Shown here piece after piece: positions 60,659-64,000 of a stretch of DNA of 64,000 nt (the first letter of the stretch is position 1; each line of letters starts with the position of its first letter). The translations under genes and the position numbers were made by a program. Source of the DNA: Gammaproteobacteria bacterium (GTDB taxonomy: Bacteria; Pseudomonadota; Gammaproteobacteria; Steroidobacterales; Steroidobacteraceae). Below the pieces are notes generated by a model. It was not told the origin of the DNA. It was given only the letters and a program-made list of their open reading frames with translations, and did no database searches. The stretch is from the NCBI GenBank assembly GCA_025350055.1, contig JANXYK010000001.1:121346-185345 (forward strand), in the 5' to 3' direction.

Positions 60659-60717
60659 GAACGCACATCGGCGGGATCCGTTCACGGCCGACACGGCCGA
60701 ATCCGTGTGAAGTTTTG
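60659..60717 (-). promoter_or_regulatory. Shared upstream element, copy A (zipper-Mdt operon)
   Basis: Plus-strand blocks GAACGCAC (60659-60666), GTTCAC (60680-60685) and TGTGAAGTTTTG (60706-60717) recur with the same order, and nearly the same spacing (13 and 20 bases), upstream of the Spy-like gene. The repeated GTGAA/TTCAC cores are inverted relative to each other. The element is probably a promoter plus a transcription-factor site shared by both units. Confidence 0.6.
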
Positions 60718-60829
60718 TAGTAGAAAGTAAAGATGAAAAGAGCAGACTGGATTCAAAACGGACGACGCGGCCGTCCTGCCATGCAAGCCGGCCGCGCCTG
60801 GGGGCCGCAGCCAGAAGGTGCGCCGTGCG

Positions 60830-61351
60830 CTAGGGCGTACTGGCCTGCGGCGATTGCCACTCGCTGCGCCGCGCGTTGATGCGGCCCTGCAGGTCGCTGA
60901 GCAGTTGCGGCAGCTGGGCGCGTTGATCGGTGGTCAGCACGCCGTAGATCTGCTGTTCCAGATCGCTCCAGTCCTGGATGCGCTGTGCTGCGCGCGTCTT
61001 GGCCTCCTGTACGGCTGCGAAGTGATTCGGATCCGCAGGATTGCCGAGGGCCGGCAGGTCATTGAGACCCGAACCCCCCGCTGCCTGCCACTGGCTGCGC
61101 GCGCTCTTCATCAGCGTGTGGACCTGCTGCTTCTGCGCATCGCTCAGGTTCAGGCCGTGCATCACCTGCATCATGGCGCCTTCGCCGCCCATCGCACCAT
61201 TGTGATTGGCGCCACCGTGGCCGTGATGCCATTTCATCGGTGCGTCCGCCGCCGCAGTGTCGGCCGCCAGTGCACTCGGCAACGTGGCATCGAGCGCCAG
61301 CAACGCCAGCACTGCGACGGCACCCACTACGATTCCATTGCCATTGTTCAT
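60830..61351 (-). CDS. Spy/CpxP-like periplasmic protein
   Basis: A 173-residue protein with a signal peptide (about 1-30), a His/Gly-rich start of the mature chain (WHHGHGGANHNG) and two LTxxQ-type motifs (LNLSDAQ at 67-73, LTTDQ at 139-143) on long helices. This is the pattern of the Spy/CpxP family: periplasmic chaperones or stress sensors induced by envelope damage. AGGAG lies 7 bases before the ATG at 61351. It is separate from the Mdt operon but shares an upstream DNA element with it. The His-rich start might bind metal. Confidence 0.8.
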   Translation of the reverse strand: MNNGNGIVVGAVAVLALLALDATLPSALAADTAAADAPMKWHHGHGGANHNGAMGGEGAMMQVMHGLNLSDAQKQQVHTLMKSARSQWQAAGGSGLNDLPALGNPADPNHFAAVQEAKTRAAQRIQDWSDLEQQIYGVLTTDQRAQLPQLLSDLQGRINARRSEWQSPQASTP

Positions 61352-61390
61352 TCCAGATCTCCTCGAAGGGGTTTGCTGTACGCGGGATTG

Positions 61391-61447
61391 GAACGCACGG
61401 CCACGCGATCGGTTCACCGCGTTGGCAGCCAGGCATGTGAAGTTTTG
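61391..61447 (-). promoter_or_regulatory. Shared upstream element, copy B (Spy-like gene)
   Basis: Plus-strand blocks GAACGCAC (61391-61398), GTTCAC (61412-61417) and TGTGAAGTTTTG (61436-61447) are spaced by 13 and 18 bases. The first gap also keeps a GATC core. The element lies 40 bases upstream of the Spy-like ATG. Confidence 0.6.
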
Positions 61448-61500
61448 ACAATCCGCGCTACGGCGGCGCGCGCGGCCGCTGTGTAAAGCCCGCACGGGCG

Positions 61501-62769
61501 CTAGAAGCTGAACAGCATCGCCAGCACGGTGACCGCCATCGCCGCGGTTGCGAACCATCCCAGGATGCTCAATCGTCGACTGATCTCATGGTTGTTCATC
61601 AGTTCGCGTCGGCGCGCGAGCAGCATCATCACCGCCATGATCGGTACCGCGATCACGCCGTTGAGCACGGCGGCCCACACCAGTTCCTTCACCGGATCCA
61701 TCGGCGCGAAGCACAACAGCAGGCCGCCGAGCGTTGCCACGCTGATGATGCCGTAGAAGCCGCGGCCTTCGCCGAGGTCGAGGCGCAGGCTCAGGCTCCC
61801 CTTCCAGCCCGCTGCTTCCGCGACTGCATAGGCCGCGGAACCGGCGAGCACCGGCACCGCCAGCATGCCGGTGCCGATGATGCCGAGGCTGAAGATGATG
61901 AACGTGAACTCGCCTGCCAGCGGCCGCAGCGCCTCGGCGGCCTGCGCCGAAGTCTGGATGTCAGTGATGCCGGCGGCATGCAGGGTCGCCGCGGCGCTCA
62001 CGATGATGAAGAACGCGATCAGGTTCGAGAAGGTCATGCCGACCACCGTGTCGACCTTGATGCGTCGCAAGTGCCGGCGTACGTCGTTGCGCTCCTGCGG
62101 CGTGCCGCTGCGCGCGCTCTCATCTTCCATTTCCTGGCCGGCCTGCCAGAAGAACAGGTAAGGGCTGATGGTGGTGCCGAACACCGCCACCACCATCAAC
62201 AGCGTCGCGTGCCCGCTGACTTCGGGAAAACGCAGCAGTTCGCGGCCGATCTGCCACCAGTCCACATGCAGCGAGAACACCACGGCAACATAGGCGAGTA
62301 GCGCGAGGGTCAGCCACTTCAGCCAGCTCACGTAGCTGCGGTAGGGGAGAAACACCTGCAACACCAGGCACAGCAAGCCGAAGGTGATCGCGTAGATCAT
62401 CGCCGAACCGCCGAACACCAGTCGCAAGGCCTGCGCCATCGCGGCAATGTCGGCAGAAATGTTGAGCGTGTTGGCGACCATCAGCATGCCGACCACCGCC
62501 AGCAACACCCAGCGCGGAAACGCGGCGCGGATGTTGGCCGCGAGCCCGCGGCCCGTGAGAAAGCCGATGCGTGCGCTGACCAGTTGGATGGCGATCATCA
62601 AGGGCAGCGTGAACACCACCGTCCACAGCATCGAATAGCCGAACTGCGCGCCGGCCTGCGAGTAGGTGGCGATGCCGCTCGGGTCGTCATCCGCCGCGCC
62701 GGTGATCAGACCCGGGCCGAGCTGGCGTACATGCGTGCCCAAAGACAGTTTGGCGATGCGACGGATCAT
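61501..62769 (-). CDS. Nramp-related divalent metal transporter with atypical site
   Basis: A 422-residue membrane protein with eleven predicted helices of the LeuT-fold Nramp family. The TM1 site reads DPSG (residues 29-32, in DDDPSGIATYSQAG) instead of DPGN, and the TM6 site reads ISPY (201-204) instead of the MPH motif. The asparagine, methionine and histidine of the classical Mn/Fe site are therefore absent. Such substitutions are known from Nramp-related branches, including one reported to move Mg2+. The substrate is uncertain; I would not call it MntH. It ends 149 bases before the Spy-like gene. Confidence 0.88.
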   Translation of the reverse strand: MIRRIAKLSLGTHVRQLGPGLITGAADDDPSGIATYSQAGAQFGYSMLWTVVFTLPLMIAIQLVSARIGFLTGRGLAANIRAAFPRWVLLAVVGMLMVANTLNISADIAAMAQALRLVFGGSAMIYAITFGLLCLVLQVFLPYRSYVSWLKWLTLALLAYVAVVFSLHVDWWQIGRELLRFPEVSGHATLLMVVAVFGTTISPYLFFWQAGQEMEDESARSGTPQERNDVRRHLRRIKVDTVVGMTFSNLIAFFIIVSAAATLHAAGITDIQTSAQAAEALRPLAGEFTFIIFSLGIIGTGMLAVPVLAGSAAYAVAEAAGWKGSLSLRLDLGEGRGFYGIISVATLGGLLLCFAPMDPVKELVWAAVLNGVIAVPIMAVMMLLARRRELMNNHEISRRLSILGWFATAAMAVTVLAMLFSF

Positions 62770-62850
62770 CGGCGGATCATTGCAGGCGCGCGCCGCGGCC
62801 TCAAGCTGTCGGTGGTTTCAGGGCACGCGCGGCTTGCTGCCGCGACGGAC

Positions 62851-63609
62851 TCAGCGCTTGGCGCCGCTGGCCAGGTCGGGCGACTTCGGCTTCGAACTCG
62901 CGCGCGATTTCGCGCTCGGCGTGCGCGCTGCGGATTCGGTCGGCATCGCCAGCAGCTTGCTGCGCATCTCGAGCAGGTCGAACTTCAGTGCCGGCAGCAG
63001 CGTCTGTTCGGTATCTGATTCCTGCGCGTTCTGCGCGGTCATCGCGCTGTGGCAATAGGTGCGGAAATACTCGACGTAGGACTGCTGGTATTTCAGGAAC
63101 GGATCGCCAAAGGCCGGGTGCACCAGCTTGCCCGTGCCCAGGTGCTCAACGCAGATCAGGCTCGCAGCACTGCGCAGGTAAACACCGTGTTCGGCCACCA
63201 AGGCCTGCGAGTAGCTGTGGCCACCGTGGAAATGCTTCACCAGCTGCCGTCGCCGCCAGCCGCGCGGTGAAGTGCTGCGCAGGAACTCGAACAGCGCCCG
63301 CCGATGCGTGAGCGAGAAGCCCAGCGACAGCAGCGCGATGGCCTGCTGCGTACGGCGTGGCGCCTTCAACACTCGCTCCATGTGGGTCGAATGCTCCAGC
63401 TCCCAGCGCCGGTAATCACGCGGGTTGTCGCGCAGGCGGCTGGCGATCAGTTGTTCGTGGGAGCTGCCACTGCGGGCGGCGGTGCCGAGGCGCTCTTCGG
63501 AAGCATCCATCAGCTGGGTCAAGGTGATTTCCGCGCCGCCCGCGAGCGTCAGCCGCAGCAGGCGCGTAAAAGTGTCCGCGATTCCAAGCTTTGCCGTATT
63601 CCCTGGCAC
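62851..63609 (-). CDS. Conserved-looking protein of unknown function
   Basis: A 252-residue, mostly helical and basic protein with no signal peptide and no motif I recognise. Notable pieces are WELEHSTHMERVLKAPRRTQ, a His-rich LVKHFHGGHSYSQALVAEHG, and a Ser/Lys/Ala-rich C-terminal tail (about 225-252) that is probably disordered. The start is taken as GTG at 63609 with GAGGGA about 10 bases before it. The reading frame has good codon bias for this genome, supporting a real gene. Confidence 0.55.
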   Translation of the reverse strand: MPGNTAKLGIADTFTRLLRLTLAGGAEITLTQLMDASEERLGTAARSGSSHEQLIASRLRDNPRDYRRWELEHSTHMERVLKAPRRTQQAIALLSLGFSLTHRRALFEFLRSTSPRGWRRRQLVKHFHGGHSYSQALVAEHGVYLRSAASLICVEHLGTGKLVHPAFGDPFLKYQQSYVEYFRTYCHSAMTAQNAQESDTEQTLLPALKFDLLEMRSKLLAMPTESAARTPSAKSRASSKPKSPDLASGAKR

Positions 63610-63772
63610 TTGTTAGCAGTCCCTCAGTTAGCTCGACTCACGGCTCGGCTGGGCCGGTGGCGCTGCCAAGTCTTGTGTAAGAATGGTTGCACAAACGGGC
63701 CCTTTCCCCAAGCGGTTTTTACCTTGAAACCGCTGTCATCAAATGTGAAGAAGCGCGAACCCTACGGGCAGG

Positions 63773-63797
63773 AAAACAACAGCCGGGCGCCCGGCTG
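63773..63797 (-). terminator. Terminator-like hairpin on the minus strand
   Basis: An 18-bp perfect palindrome (CAGCCGGGCGCCCGGCTG, 63780-63797) can form a 7-bp stem with a 4-base loop, and on the minus strand it is followed by TTGTTTT. It would stop minus-strand transcription coming from beyond the right edge of the window before it reaches the unknown gene at 63609. Confidence 0.5.
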
Positions 63798-63819
63798 GGG
63801 CGGGGCCCCGGGGAAAGCC

Positions 63820-63848
63820 TTGACTGGGGGCGAGGGCGCCGGGAGAAT
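63820..63848 (+). promoter_or_regulatory. Promoter of tRNA-Met
   Basis: TTGACT (63820-63825) and GAGAAT (63843-63848) are separated by 17 bases. A GC-rich discriminator (CCCGCACCC) follows, as is usual for stringently controlled stable-RNA genes. Transcription would begin near 63855, 17 bases before the tRNA. Confidence 0.65.
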
Positions 63849-63871
63849 CCCGCACCCTTTTGAGGGCATTT

Positions 63872-63948
63872 GGCTAGGTAGCTCAGCTGGTTAGAGCGTG
63901 GCACTCATAATGCCGAGGTCGTGGGTTCGAGTCCCACCCTAGCCACCA
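63872..63948 (+). tRNA. tRNA-Met, elongator type (anticodon CAT)
   Basis: A 77-base cloverleaf with acceptor arms GGCTAGG and CCTAGCC, D-arm GCTCAGCTGGTTAGAGC, anticodon loop CTCATAA (anticodon CAT), T-loop GTTCGAGTC and encoded CCA. The paired first base (G1-C72) and the body match elongator Met rather than initiator, and the typical lysidine-type tRNA-Ile features are not evident. Confidence 0.95.
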
Positions 63949-64000
63949 TTTCGCACTTCCTGGGGCTTCCGCAGACGTCCAGAGAAGTACGGAATCCTCT

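Noticed and set aside
63711..63734. 8-bp hairpin AGCGGTTT/AAACCGCT upstream of tRNA-Met
   Set aside because: No T-run on either strand and no gene end nearby; no function can be argued.

Overview
The window is a 64 kb stretch of GC-rich, gene-dense chromosome whose gene content and order fit a gammaproteobacterium: lptD-surA-pdxA-rsmA-apaG-apaH, mreBCD-mrdA-rodA-mltB-rlpA-dac-dat-ybeD, prfA-prmC, and lolB-ispE-tRNA(Gln)-prs-rplY-pth-ychF. The kynurenine-type NAD genes, AmgK/MurU cell-wall recycling and GatCAB point towards the Xanthomonadales/Nevskiales/Steroidobacterales side of that class; this placement is inference and no marker fixes the genus. There is no insertion sequence, prophage or CRISPR array. 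No interval longer than about 270 bases lacks a gene.

Layout. 1-1.5 kb (minus): a kynurenine-pathway operon, 3-hydroxyanthranilate dioxygenase, cyclase-type formamidase and the start of kynureninase, with a terminator-like hairpin in its leader. 1.6-5.5 kb (plus): a small lipoprotein, a DevC/DevA/HlyD-type ABC exporter behind a promoter with three 11-bp-spaced direct repeats, and a YbjQ protein. 5.5-14.7 kb (minus): lptD, surA, pdxA, rsmA, a universal stress protein, apaG, apaH and a TPR/TonB-like periplasmic protein. 14.7-18.2 kb (plus): amgK-murU-lipA-lipB, joined largely by 4-base overlaps. 18.2-22.8 kb (minus): ybeD, and separately an LtaS-like sulfatase-fold enzyme, a metallophosphoesterase and a polytopic membrane protein. 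22.8-23.9 kb (plus): a candidate small RNA or leader, an AlkD-like glycosylase and a 51-residue DUF486 remnant. 23.9-33.5 kb (minus): the rod-shape and cell-wall cluster from mreB to dat. 33.6-37.7 kb (plus): gatCAB and hslO. 37.7-44.2 kb (minus): a DEAD-box helicase, a queuosine-precursor transporter, mtgA, ppiB, prmC and prfA, with an opposing YciC-like gene. 44.2-51.2 kb (plus): a TPR protein, lolB, ispE, tRNA-Gln, prs, rplY, pth and ychF; hemA, usual between prfA and the TPR gene, is absent. 51.2-63.6 kb (minus): an envelope-stress-like block made of an unknown protein, an Nramp-related transporter, a Spy-like chaperone, and an operon running glycine-zipper lipoprotein, DUF6515-like protein, MdtA, two RND permeases, small lipoprotein. 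A tRNA-Met with its own promoter closes the window; the last 52 bases hold nothing I can identify.

Most of the window is housekeeping. The best candidates for something undescribed are: a multi-block DNA element shared by the promoter regions of the Spy-like gene and the zipper-Mdt operon; a cysteine-containing C-terminal module shared by two neighbouring envelope proteins; an internally deleted DUF486 mini-protein; a terminator/antiterminator-like leader on the kynurenine operon; and an orphan ~90-nt transcript unit with an extended -10 promoter and a strong intrinsic terminator.
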